DNA of 11,387 bases from Tepidisphaeraceae bacterium (lineage in GTDB: Bacteria > Planctomycetota > Phycisphaerae > Tepidisphaerales > Tepidisphaeraceae). The position numbers and the translations under genes were made by a program. Every line of letters starts with the position of its first letter. Positions within the stretch are counted from its first letter, which is position 1. The DNA lies in the NCBI GenBank assembly GCA_025450555.1, contig JANWHF010000261.1, forward strand, positions 1-11,387. Direction: 5' to 3'. Positions 1 to 6,432 of the stretch are shown piece after piece. Below the pieces are notes generated by a model. It was not told the origin of the DNA, searched no databases, and saw only the letters and a list, made by a program, of their open reading frames with translations.

Positions 1-1569
1 GGGGCGAAAGAAATCAATAACGGCATCGCGCTGCATCAAACCGGACGCCTCGCCGAGGCGATGGCGATCTACCGTCGCATCATTGAGGCGCAGCCGAATA
101 ATCCCGACGCCCATCACCTGCTTGGGTTGGCGCTGCATCAGAGTGGGAAAGATGATGAAGCGATTTCGCATTTTGAAGCCGCGATCGCCCAACTTCCTTC
201 CGATACCTATTACGCGAATTTTGCCGAGCTTTGGCGCAGAAAGCAGAAGTGGGACTCGGCGATTTACTGCTACGAGCGGGTGCTGGAGCGCACGCCCAAC
301 GATGTGGTCATCCGATATCTGCTGGGCGAAGCGCAAATCAAATCAGACCGCTTCGAAGAGGCACTGGCTTCATTTGGTCAATGCGTGAAGGACGGCAAGG
401 ATGACTCCGACGCCTGGTCCGGCATCTGCGAGGCGTTGCGCAGGTTGGAGCGACTTGACGAAGCCGTCGAAGCCGGTCGCAAGGCGGTGACGCTCAATCC
501 CAATTCAGCGGTCGCGTGGCACAGCCTGGGCTGGACGATCATGCGGCAGGGGAAGGTCCGCGAAGCGGTTCCCTATATCAATAAAGCGATCGAGCTGAAA
601 CCCGATTGGCCGATGGTGATTTGGCGTCGCGCGTTCGCACATCTGATGCTGGGTGATTTTGCACAAGGCTGGCGGGATTATGAATCACGCTGGCTCGATG
701 ATGAACTTCAGAAGAAGACTTCACGAAACCTGCCGGGCCATGTATGGCGCGGCGAGGATGTGCGCGGGAAAATCGTTTACGTCCATATCGAGCAGGGGCT
801 GGGCGATTGCATCCAGATGGCGCGCTATATCCCGCTGATCCAGGCGCGCGGTGCGGGCCTCGTGAAGTTTGAAGCGCCGATGGAACTGGCATCGATCTTC
901 GAGCGTTCTTTGCCGGGCGTGGAACTGATCACCGGCTCGGTGAAGCAGATGCAGTATCACTACTACATTCCGATGATGAGCCTGCCGCTGGCGTTTGGGA
1001 CGCTGGTGAATACGGTGCCGGCGAATGTGCCTTATTTGCGCGCCGATCCGCAGGTGGTTGAGAATTGGCGGAAGAAGCTGGCGGACATTCCGGGATTGAA
1101 GGTCGGCCTGGTTTGGGCGGGCAGCCCAACGCATCCGAACGACCGCAATCGTTCGATGCGTCTCAGCGAACTTCTGCCGCTTAAGTCGATTCCAAATGTC
1201 AAATTCGTGAGCCTGCAGAAGGGGTCCGCAGCTTCGCAGGTGGCGCAGGTACCGGACATGGAGATGATCGATTGGACGGATCAACTGAAAACGCTGGACG
1301 ATACTGCCGCGTTGATCAGCGCGCTGGATCTGGTGATCACGGTGGATACATCCGTCGCGCATCTGGCGGGCGCGATTGGTGCGCCCGTCTGGATGCTGCT
1401 GGCGATCGCTCCCGATTTTCGCTGGATGCTCGAGCGGGAGGACAGCCCCTGGTATCCGACGATGCGATTGTTCCGCCAGGATAACAAACCGGACTGGAGC
1501 CCGGTCATTAGGCGGGTTGCCGACGAGCTTGCGCGATTGGCTTCGGAGAAATCGGATCAGTCCCATTAA
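1..1569 (+). CDS. TPR protein with C-terminal glycosyltransferase-like domain (5' end outside window)
   Basis: The reading frame is open from base 1, and its first 20 codons already read as a TPR helix pair (ALHQTGRLAEAMAIYRRII). The ATG at 61 is therefore internal and the true start lies upstream. Counting from base 1, residues 1 to about 235 form about seven TPR units of 34 residues (for example AWHSLGWTIMRQGKVREAV). Residues about 250-515 form a GT-B/heptosyltransferase (GT9)-like domain. It has QGLGDCIQMARYIP near 262, VDTSVAHLAGAIGAPVWMLL near 447-466 and a closing DSPWYPTMRLFRQ near 480-492. This architecture is common in bacterial TPR proteins linked to glycan or polysaccharide transfer, but donor and acceptor cannot be told from sequence. 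No signal peptide can be judged because the N-terminus is missing. It converges on frr with a 55-base gap. Confidence 0.88.
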   Translation, partial: GAKEINNGIALHQTGRLAEAMAIYRRIIEAQPNNPDAHHLLGLALHQSGKDDEAISHFEAAIAQLPSDTYYANFAELWRRKQKWDSAIYCYERVLERTPNDVVIRYLLGEAQIKSDRFEEALASFGQCVKDGKDDSDAWSGICEALRRLERLDEAVEAGRKAVTLNPNSAVAWHSLGWTIMRQGKVREAVPYINKAIELKPDWPMVIWRRAFAHLMLGDFAQGWRDYESRWLDDELQKKTSRNLPGHVWRGEDVRGKIVYVHIEQGLGDCIQMARYIPLIQARGAGLVKFEAPMELASIFERSLPGVELITGSVKQMQYHYYIPMMSLPLAFGTLVNTVPANVPYLRADPQVVENWRKKLADIPGLKVGLVWAGSPTHPNDRNRSMRLSELLPLKSIPNVKFVSLQKGSAASQVAQVPDMEMIDWTDQLKTLDDTAALISALDLVITVDTSVAHLAGAIGAPVWMLLAIAPDFRWMLEREDSPWYPTMRLFRQDNKPDWSPVIRRVADELARLASEKSDQSH

Positions 1570-1624
1570 TTAACCGGGGATAAACGCAGATAGAAAGAAA
1601 CTTGAGAGCGGGTTTCCGGCCGCT

Positions 1625-2185
1625 TCAAACCACCATGATTTCCTGCTTCTTATGCTCCAGTAGCTCATCGACTTTGGCTTCGTATTGCTTGGTCAGATCC
1701 TGAACTTTTTCCTTGCCGTCTTTGGATTCGTCTTCGGTCAGATCGCCGTCTTTCTGCTGTGTGTCGATCATTTTATTGGCATCGCGACGGGCGTTGCGGA
1801 TGCGAACTTTGACCTCCTCAGCCATCACCTTGCACTGCCCGGCCAGTTGAAGGCGGCGCTCCTGCGAAAGGGGCGGAAGCATGAGCCGAAGCGTCTTGCC
1901 ATCGGAATGCGGCGTGAGGCCGATCTTGCTGTCGTTGATGGCCTTTTCGATCGACTTGAGATCCTGCGGGGTGAAAGGCTTGATGAGAATCTGCGTGGCC
2001 TCTGGGATGGAGATCGAGGCGATCGCCTTTAAATCAGTTGGGGACCCATAGTAATCGACCTTGATGTGCTCGACGATGGCCGGGGTGGCCCGGCCGGTGC
2101 GCACGCTCCGCAGCTCATGCTTGAGGTGCTCGGCGGCCTTTTCCATGTGCTCTTCGCATTCCAGCAGAATATCGTCCAATGCCAT
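1625..2185 (-). CDS. frr: Ribosome recycling factor
   Basis: RRF splits post-termination 70S ribosomes together with EF-G in the cytoplasm. The 186-residue product matches the usual family length of about 185. It shows the family signatures VRTGRATPAIVEHIKVDYYG, SIPEATQILIKPF and VRIRNARRDANKMID, and the C-terminal helix of the three-helix domain (QDLTKQYEAKVDELL). An in-frame ATG 42 bases upstream (2227) would add 14 residues foreign to the family. I chose 2185 because GAGG (2190-2193) lies 4 bases before it and MALDDILLE is a normal RRF N-terminus. In many bacteria frr follows pyrH and tsf; here its upstream neighbour is an unrelated lipoprotein gene 203 bases away, so it probably has its own promoter (see 2258-2285). 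Confidence 0.97.
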   Translation of the reverse strand: MALDDILLECEEHMEKAAEHLKHELRSVRTGRATPAIVEHIKVDYYGSPTDLKAIASISIPEATQILIKPFTPQDLKSIEKAINDSKIGLTPHSDGKTLRLMLPPLSQERRLQLAGQCKVMAEEVKVRIRNARRDANKMIDTQQKDGDLTEDESKDGKEKVQDLTKQYEAKVDELLEHKKQEIMVV

Positions 2186-2217
2186 ATTGCCTCGTTTCCA
2201 AGCTTCCGCGGAATCCG

Positions 2218-2236
2218 GCGCCGTCAACGCCGGCGC
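2218..2236 (-). other. GC-rich hairpin in the presumed frr leader
   Basis: GCGCCG (2218-2223) and CGGCGC (2231-2236) form a perfect 6-bp stem around a 7-base loop, 32 bases upstream of the frr ATG. No U-tract follows on the minus strand, so it is not a classical terminator. It could be a leader structure or a stop for transcripts from the lipoprotein gene. GC-rich stems of this length also arise by chance. Confidence 0.3.
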
Positions 2237-2257
2237 AAGTCAGATTCTCGGACGCCA

Positions 2258-2285
2258 ATTGTCATCGGCACCGGCGATTTTTCAA
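2258..2285 (-). promoter_or_regulatory. Putative sigma70-type promoter for frr
   Basis: On the minus strand TTGAAA (2285-2280; 5 of 6 to TTGACA) is followed by a 16-base spacer and GACAAT (2263-2258; 4 of 6 to TATAAT). The predicted start near 2251 gives a leader of about 65 bases containing the GC hairpin and the GAGG ribosome site. The match was found by eye and is modest. Confidence 0.35.
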
Positions 2286-2388
2286 TCCTGAGTTCCGGAT
2301 CGAGCGAATGATGATGTGCAGATGTGGGTAGCTTCGGTGGCCAGAGAAGTTGGAAGGTCGAACTGCAATAGCAGACGTGCTTCATTTT

Positions 2389-2820
2389 TCAGCGGTCGCC
2401 CAGGATATCGAAGCGCGCCCGATCAAGGGCATGGCGGGCTTGGGCGAAAGCGATCCGATCGACATCGTCATCGACGATTTGCGCCTTGCCATCCATGATG
2501 TGGAGCGTGCCCGCGCGGCCATAAATCTGCAGGCAATCGGCCATTTCCCGGGCCGATCGGCGCTGCAACGCGCGCTGGCCAATCTCTTGAGCCCATTGCT
2601 CATGCACCTTGTCGGCGGCCGCCAGGTCGTCGGCAAAGGTCTGCGTGGGAACGTTGGTCGAGACATCTTCCTGCAGGCGCGATAACGCCTGATAGAAGGG
2701 TTCAGTCTGGGAGCGGTAATCTTCGTCGCAGCCGGCGCATCCGAGTACCAGTGCGACGGCCAGGAGGAACATCGAGCCATTTTCCGCGAGCACCGGGCGC
2801 CCGCAAAGCTTCTGCCGCAT
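2389..2820 (-). CDS. Small predicted lipoprotein, function unknown
   Basis: I do not recognise a named family. From the ATG at 2820 the product is 143 residues: a basic n-region (MRQKLCGRP), a hydrophobic stretch (FLLAVALVLG, residues 18-27) and a lipobox ending at C28 or, better, C31 (L-G-C-A-G-C), followed by D32-E-D. The mature part is hydrophilic and helical (FYQALSRLQEDV, AADKVHEQWAQEI) with a C-terminal HALDRARFDILGDR. The frame runs upstream to a TTG at 2913, but those 31 residues would bury the signal peptide. An ATG at 2772 (MFLLAVALVLGC) would remove all positive charge. The start at 2820 has only a weak GGGG 8 bases upstream. Lipid attachment would place it in an envelope membrane. 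It probably has its own promoter, because a 248-base gap precedes it. Confidence 0.7.
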   Translation of the reverse strand: MRQKLCGRPVLAENGSMFLLAVALVLGCAGCDEDYRSQTEPFYQALSRLQEDVSTNVPTQTFADDLAAADKVHEQWAQEIGQRALQRRSAREMADCLQIYGRAGTLHIMDGKAQIVDDDVDRIAFAQARHALDRARFDILGDR

Positions 2821-2856
2821 GGTCGCACCCCGTAAGGGTCTTGATGTGTTTTTGCG

Positions 2857-2931
2857 GTCAGGCTGTCCAGTGAGACGTGGAAACTTCAAACAACCGTTAA
2901 CCGCGACGACCAATATATCGGGACAGCCGAC
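2857..2931. repeat. 11-bp inverted repeat upstream of the lipoprotein gene
   Basis: GTC(A)GGCTGTCC at 2857-2868 and GGACAGCCGAC at 2921-2931 are reverse complements except for one bulged A; the core GGCTGTCC/GGACAGCC is a perfect 8-bp match. The arms are 52 bases apart and enclose a TATATT hexamer (minus strand, 2917-2912) that could be the -10 of the lipoprotein gene, although no good -35 is visible. It could be a long-range leader stem or a pair of operator half-sites. Confidence 0.4.
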
Positions 2932-3068
2932 AGAAAGAAAGTGACAATTGATACAAAGTTTTAGGCGTTCACAAGTTATGTCGGCTAATTATCTGGCGGC
3001 AAGCAAAGAAATGCGGCAGCGTAGCGCGAGCGCCTGCCAAGGAGAAATGCCTTGGACAACTGAGGCTA
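2932..3068. other. Rest of the 248-base gap between lipoprotein and coiled-coil genes
   Basis: This is the longest non-coding stretch in the window (2821-3068). Apart from the inverted repeat at 2857-2931 and the hairpin at 3037-3055 I see only AT-rich sequence at 2935-2995, including TTGATA, TTCACA and TAATTA on the plus strand. These do not line up as a convincing promoter. No open frame with a ribosome site was found on either strand. Confidence 0.4.
3037..3055 (-). terminator. Weak hairpin after the coiled-coil gene, possible terminator
   Basis: CCAAGG (3037-3042) and CCTTGG (3050-3055) pair as a 6-bp stem with a 7-base loop. On the minus strand it starts 13 bases after the stop codon of the coiled-coil gene, which is where a terminator would be expected. 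There is no U-tract behind it, so intrinsic termination would be inefficient. Confidence 0.25.
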
Positions 3069-3422
3069 TTAGCGGCCGAATTTGCCTGTAAGTGCGCGAG
3101 CGATGTTGTTCGCGTTGGAAGGCGCGGGGTGTGAGCGATCGCTCTCTTCGATCGCGTGCCCATTGGCTCCCGGCGCGACGAGCTGCGCGACTGGCCGACG
3201 GCTCGATTCGATCGCGGGTTTCCCCAGGATCGCGGCCACCTGATTGACTTCGGTCAGCTTCGCGACGAGCCGATTCTCAAGCTCCTCGAGCTGCGCCTCG
3301 ATCTGGTGGAACTCCTTGAGCGCGCCCTGATAGAGGGCTTCGCCATGCTGGAGCCATTGCTGGAAACTCATTGCGGAAGCTTGTGATTCCGAGCGACTGA
3401 CCAGAGATGTCATGACCGCCAT
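3069..3422 (-). CDS. Small coiled-coil protein, function unknown
   Basis: The 117-residue product has no signal peptide or membrane segment. Residues about 28-66 form a coiled coil with regular heptad hydrophobics (F38, I41, L45, L48, L52, V59, V62, L66) in an E/Q/L/K-rich stretch such as EFHQIEAQLEELENRLVAKL. A conserved-looking turn, AAILGKPAIESS, follows. Residues 75-104 look disordered (P, A, S, D), and the C-terminus is ARALTGKFGR. The frame stays open upstream to 3476, but the ATG at 3422 has a near-perfect Shine-Dalgarno (GGGAGG, 3433-3428) 5 bases before it. That site lies inside the last codons of the 48-codon gene upstream, so translation of the two is probably linked. The probable cytoplasmic coiled coil suggests oligomerisation or a scaffold role. 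I cannot assign a family. Confidence 0.75.
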   Translation of the reverse strand: MAVMTSLVSRSESQASAMSFQQWLQHGEALYQGALKEFHQIEAQLEELENRLVAKLTEVNQVAAILGKPAIESSRRPVAQLVAPGANGHAIEESDRSHPAPSNANNIARALTGKFGR

Positions 3423-3423
3423 A

Positions 3424-3570
3424 TTAACCTCCCAATATAAGCACCGCCTGCTGAATTTCGGTGACGCTTCTTTCATCGGCAGTCAGCATAGATGGCATAA
3501 CCGCCCCAAAATACCCGACAGGTCCGAGAATCATAACCAACTCGCCATCCAGCTTACCAATTAGGCTCAT
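3424..3570 (-). CDS. 48-aa small protein overlapping the amidohydrolase stop
   Basis: On the minus strand an ATG at 3570 opens a 48-codon frame ending in TAA at 3424. Its start overlaps the amidohydrolase stop as ATGA, a 4-base overlap typical of translational coupling. Its last codons (TTG GGA GGT) contain the Shine-Dalgarno of the coiled-coil gene, whose ATG lies 1 base after the TAA. The product has a glycine/hydrophobic N-terminal half (MSLIGKLDGELVMILGPVGY, then FGAVMPSML) and a short polar helix (TADERSVTEIQQAVLIL). There is no ribosome site of its own, so reinitiation by ribosomes leaving the amidohydrolase is the likely mode. The hydrophobic stretch, about residues 11-29, is interrupted by G and P, so membrane insertion is possible but not clear. 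LDGELVMIL faintly recalls the last strand of CheW, which I regard as chance. Gap-filling position and coupling at both ends are the evidence that it is a gene; I cannot name a family. Confidence 0.55.
   Translation of the reverse strand: MSLIGKLDGELVMILGPVGYFGAVMPSMLTADERSVTEIQQAVLILGG
3428..3433 (-). promoter_or_regulatory. Strong Shine-Dalgarno of the coiled-coil gene inside the 48-codon gene
   Basis: GGGAGG followed by TTAAT and then ATG (3422). This site decides the start of the coiled-coil gene over the upstream in-frame ATG at 3476, and it places that gene's translation signal within the coding sequence of the small gene before it. Confidence 0.75.
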
Positions 3571-4823
3571 TCTGATATTGCTGGGAGGGTTTTCCGGCCG
3601 GCGACCCAGTTCGCTGACGGGAGGATCGGCGTCTCAAGAATTTCTCGAAGTGGGGCGTCGCTGGTTGTTGGAAATGCGGTCAGATCGGCGCTCTTGCCGG
3701 GCGCGAGGCTTCCGATTTGGTCTTGAAGCCCCAACGATCTTGAGGCTCGAGTGGTTGTCATTTCCCAGAGAACTCCGGGCGCAACATCCGGCGCAAGCTC
3801 GTGAAGCAGCCGAAGATCGTCTACGAGATTCAGGTCCGGCGAACTGGCGCAGCTATCGGTGCCGATGGTGACGTTGATCCCGGCTTTCAGCATGTCGCGC
3901 CAACGGTGGGGCGGATGTCCAAAGTAAGCGTGCGTGCGCGGACAATAGACGACGCTCGCCTTGCCGCGCGCGAGGATCGCCAGTTCATCATCGTCGCAGT
4001 AATTCACGTGCGCCAAGAGCGTCGGATAATCCAACAAACCCAGTTCCGCGGCATACCGAATGGGCCCACCCGTGAAACGATTCACTTGTGAATCCCACCC
4101 GCCAATTCGCTCCCACAATTCCCGAAACGGGCCGGCATGATCGGAGAGGAACGTCGCCTCATCCGGCGTCTCCGCCAGATGTGTAGTGAAAGGGAGGTTC
4201 ATCGATTGGGCCATGGAAAGGCATCGCTCGTATCCATGGGACTCAATTGAATAAGGCGCGTGTGGCGTAATGCCGATGCGAAGCAATTCAGTTTCGAGGG
4301 ATCTATCGGCTGCCTTCGCCAACCGCTCTTCCAGGAGCCCCCGCCGCTGGCCCATCGCCAGCACTTCTCCAAAGCTGACGGCTCGAAGCCGAGACTCGCG
4401 GAGATCTACGCGGGTAATCGAGCAAAATCGGCTGATATCCCCGACCGTCGTGACGCCAAACCTCAGGCATTGCTCGATCCCCGCGCGCGTCGCTGCGCCA
4501 ATCGATTCAGCCTGCCGATCGAGCGGCACTGAAGCATTGGGTACTAGCCGAGTGAGCCAGTCGATGAACTTTCCCGCCGGTGCGGTGCATCTGATTGCGC
4601 TGAGCTCAAGATGCGTGTGCGCATTGATCAGTCCCGGGACCAGCGTGCAATGACGAAAATCAAGTCGTTGGGCATCGGGAAACCGCTTGTGCAGGTCATC
4701 AGCCTTGCCGACGGCCAGAATCCGTCCCGCTTCGATCACTACCCCGCCGCCCGCAATCGGCGCGCGATTCATTGGCACGACCCAAGCCGCTTCAAAAAGC
4801 TGTCTTTCCAGATCGCTGCTCAT
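3567..4823 (-). CDS. Amidohydrolase, deaminase/chlorohydrolase-like (MTA/SAH/aminofutalosine deaminase group)
   Basis: Cytoplasmic zinc-dependent hydrolase of the amidohydrolase superfamily. The 418 residues show the standard layout: a small N-terminal beta domain with VVIEAGRILAVG, then the TIM barrel. Counted from the ATG at 4823, the visible metal and catalytic residues are H69 and H71 in GLINAHTHLELS, H188 in ITPHAPYS, H215 and E218 in THLAETPDE, H272 in LLAHVNY and D323 in GTDSCASSPDLN. The set looks complete, so the enzyme should be active. The C-terminal GSLAPGKSADL is the returning beta-sandwich strand. The group includes deaminases of adenosine-type compounds, and aminofutalosine deaminase of menaquinone synthesis is one candidate; the substrate cannot be read from sequence. 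The frame extends to a TTG at 4841, but the ATG fits better. It is the probable first gene of a coupled set with the 48-aa and coiled-coil genes. Confidence 0.88.
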   Translation of the reverse strand: MSSDLERQLFEAAWVVPMNRAPIAGGGVVIEAGRILAVGKADDLHKRFPDAQRLDFRHCTLVPGLINAHTHLELSAIRCTAPAGKFIDWLTRLVPNASVPLDRQAESIGAATRAGIEQCLRFGVTTVGDISRFCSITRVDLRESRLRAVSFGEVLAMGQRRGLLEERLAKAADRSLETELLRIGITPHAPYSIESHGYERCLSMAQSMNLPFTTHLAETPDEATFLSDHAGPFRELWERIGGWDSQVNRFTGGPIRYAAELGLLDYPTLLAHVNYCDDDELAILARGKASVVYCPRTHAYFGHPPHRWRDMLKAGINVTIGTDSCASSPDLNLVDDLRLLHELAPDVAPGVLWEMTTTRASRSLGLQDQIGSLAPGKSADLTAFPTTSDAPLREILETPILPSANWVAGRKTLPAISE

Positions 4824-4831
4824 CGAAAAAG

Positions 4832-4840
4832 ATTGTAGCA
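4832..4840 (-). promoter_or_regulatory. Extended -10 element just before the amidohydrolase ATG
   Basis: The minus strand reads TGC-TACAAT (4840-4832), an extended -10 with 5 of 6 matches to TATAAT. No clear -35 is present; TAAAGA and AAAGAG lie at suitable distances but match poorly. Only 8 bases separate it from the ATG at 4823, so transcription would begin at or 1-2 bases before the start codon. There is no Shine-Dalgarno. In the 70-base gap behind the glycoside hydrolase gene, two 5-bp hairpins (TGAGC/GCTCA and AACAG/CTGTT) without U-tracts might weakly separate the two transcripts. Confidence 0.45.
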
Positions 4841-4893
4841 ATCACATTCAGGAGTCTCTTTAACAGGATCTGTTGAGCGGCAGGCTCAGTGCT

Positions 4894-6330
4894 TCACCCG
4901 GGATTGGCGATGATTCGCAGTGCTGCGTCTGATAAACCACTGGGACAATGCAGGACCGTCGGACCGGCCGACTTCTGGAATACCGAGGCGGCGAGTCTTC
5001 CGCCCGTGAGAGGATTGACCCATTCCGCGCGATAGCTTCCTGCCGGGAGGTCGAGCTTGAGATCGGCCATTTGCTTCCCGCGCACATAGATCGCGTAAGC
5101 CTTACCCGGCTCCGAGAGCACACGAACGGTGACGCCTTTGGGAAGCGGGCCCATCACGACATGTGGGTCGGGCTTCATGTGAACGAAGTCGAAGCTTTCG
5201 AGGAATGTCTTGAGGATCGCGAATTGCCGGCGCAGCACAACACCTCCGCCGCCGGGTTGTTTGGACGGAAGCGCAAACGTGCCGTCTTCATGGCCGGCGG
5301 TGAAGGAATAGTCCAGGTGATCGAAGATGCCGCCACCGGCCAGAAGAAAATCCCAGGCTTCCATGCGGTAGATATCGTCGCCGGTGCCTTTGAAGCCGGT
5401 CTCGTCGTCGGAAATCACGCGGTCCAGACCGTAATTCATCGTGACCGCATCAGGGGGCGTCGCATAGTGGAAGTTGAAGATTGAAACCAGCGGATCCGGT
5501 TGCTCGATTTTCTTGGCGCCATTGGAAATGTTCTGCGCGATCAGGTGGGCATGAGGCAGTGATTTCTCACTTTCATGGATGACACTTGCGATGTGCTTTT
5601 GCCAATCGAGCGTCACGCCACCGAAGTAAGGCTCGTTGCAAATTTCGAAATAGACGTTGTCGAAGGGTGCGAGCGTCGTGACGATTTTGCGAACCATCGC
5701 CTCCTGGATCGGCAGAAGATTGCCGTTCTCCATCGTGTTGGCCTTCAGGCGGGAGATGTTACCGATGCCATTCACATTGTTGCTGGCATTGAGCGGGCTG
5801 AGTTTCCATTGTGATTCATCGTAGTACGGGCAAAACAACACCATTTCGACGACGATACCCCGCTGGCTGGCTTGCGAGACGAAATCGCTCAGCCGTTTGA
5901 AATAGTCTTCATCCCATTTGGTCAGATCGAACTTGTTTCCGCCATTGGCATAGCCGGGCGTCTGGCTGCGCGCCCAGGGGGCGATCAGTTTCCCCGTTGC
6001 CGGGGCCAGCGTATTGTGCGAAATATTGAAAGCCCCGTCCGGCTCCATATAAGCGCCGCTGAAGGTGCGCGTGACCCCCATTCCTTGCTGCTGAATCGTT
6101 TGCAGGTATTTCGCGTAATCGAAATCGCGGTTCATGACCGCGCCGTAATGCTCGGTGGAACCCAACAAGAACACTGGCTTGCCTCGGAACAGCAGGTAGT
6201 GGGGATTGACCGGATCCAGTGAGACGGGCGGGGTTTGCTGTGCCTTTGCGGGGCGATTGAAAGACAACATTGCGGTGGCGAGGATCACCGCCAAACGTCC
6301 GATGAACTGTGCGCGGTAGGCGTTTCTCAT
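4894..6330 (-). CDS. Secreted glycoside hydrolase-like TIM-barrel protein with C-terminal beta domain
   Basis: Exported protein of 478 residues from the ATG at 6330: an n-region with R and K-free core (RLAVILATAML), then a signal-peptidase site at AKA|QQ (residue 30). The frame reaches an ATG at 6387, but those 19 extra residues are polar and spoil the signal peptide. NPHYLLFRGKPVFLLGSTEHY (43-63, shown in part) is the start typical of DUF4038/cellulase-like (beta/alpha)8 enzymes. YFEICNEP (227-234) holds the probable acid/base E233. SDDETG (307-312) holds a plausible nucleophile, E310. Residues about 398-477 (VRVLSEPGKAYAIYVRG, LPAGSYRAEWVNPLTG) match the small C-terminal beta domain labelled putative collagen-binding (PF12904), which often accompanies DUF4038. 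The substrate is probably a polysaccharide; specificity is unknown. It is transcribed divergently from the outer-membrane barrel gene, with a 102-base shared upstream region. Confidence 0.82.
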   Translation of the reverse strand: MRNAYRAQFIGRLAVILATAMLSFNRPAKAQQTPPVSLDPVNPHYLLFRGKPVFLLGSTEHYGAVMNRDFDYAKYLQTIQQQGMGVTRTFSGAYMEPDGAFNISHNTLAPATGKLIAPWARSQTPGYANGGNKFDLTKWDEDYFKRLSDFVSQASQRGIVVEMVLFCPYYDESQWKLSPLNASNNVNGIGNISRLKANTMENGNLLPIQEAMVRKIVTTLAPFDNVYFEICNEPYFGGVTLDWQKHIASVIHESEKSLPHAHLIAQNISNGAKKIEQPDPLVSIFNFHYATPPDAVTMNYGLDRVISDDETGFKGTGDDIYRMEAWDFLLAGGGIFDHLDYSFTAGHEDGTFALPSKQPGGGGVVLRRQFAILKTFLESFDFVHMKPDPHVVMGPLPKGVTVRVLSEPGKAYAIYVRGKQMADLKLDLPAGSYRAEWVNPLTGGRLAASVFQKSAGPTVLHCPSGLSDAALRIIANPG

Positions 6331-6374
6331 TGCTGCATCTTGTCTCGGCCGCTCGGAGGCGGCAACTTGCGGAT

Positions 6375-6395
6375 CAAATGCTTGCATGCCATTTG
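6375..6395. promoter_or_regulatory. Imperfect palindrome in the divergent glycoside hydrolase/barrel intergenic region
   Basis: CAAATG (6375-6380) and CATTTG (6390-6395) are perfect reverse complements around a 9-base centre that itself contains the palindrome GCATGC. The 21-base site lies between two divergent start codons (6330 and 6433), where a shared operator would be expected. It overlaps the upstream in-frame ATG (6387) of the glycoside hydrolase, which is another reason to prefer the later start for that gene. Confidence 0.4.
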
Positions 6396-6432
6396 GCGCG
6401 CGGGGATGTCGCGTTAGGATGCGAAAACCTTG

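Noticed and set aside
721..1566. 281-codon open frame on the minus strand inside the TPR/glycosyltransferase gene
   Set aside because: It lies wholly antisense to a gene with clear TPR and glycosyltransferase motifs. Its product is rich in R, H and Q with no domain, as expected of a GC-rich shadow frame.
1607..1624. Hairpin AGCGG-N8-CCGCT between the converging TPR and frr genes as a bidirectional terminator
   Set aside because: The stem is only 5 bp with an 8-base loop and no T-tract on either side. It abuts the frr stop codon.
2350..2685. 111-codon plus-strand frame opposite the lipoprotein gene
   Set aside because: Its composition looks fairly natural, but it has no ribosome site. The minus-strand frame has a signal peptide and lipobox, which the antisense frame cannot explain.
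2969..3163. 64-codon minus-strand frame overlapping the end of the coiled-coil gene
   Set aside because: It is out of frame with the well-supported coiled-coil gene, has low-complexity composition and lacks a ribosome site.
3523..3555. CheW-like C-terminal strand (LDGELVMIL) in the 48-aa product, suggesting a chemotaxis remnant
   Set aside because: Only about nine residues agree and the aspartate usually following is glycine. No other CheW sequence is present nearby in any frame I examined.
4824..4841. TTG start of the amidohydrolase at 4841
   Set aside because: It lacks a ribosome site and would add six residues (MLQSFS) overlapping the -10-like element. The ATG at 4823 fits the family N-terminus and the promoter position.
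4948..5484. 178-codon plus-strand frame antisense to the glycoside hydrolase
   Set aside because: The minus-strand frame shows catalytic motifs and a C-terminal PF12904-like domain; this frame has no recognisable features.
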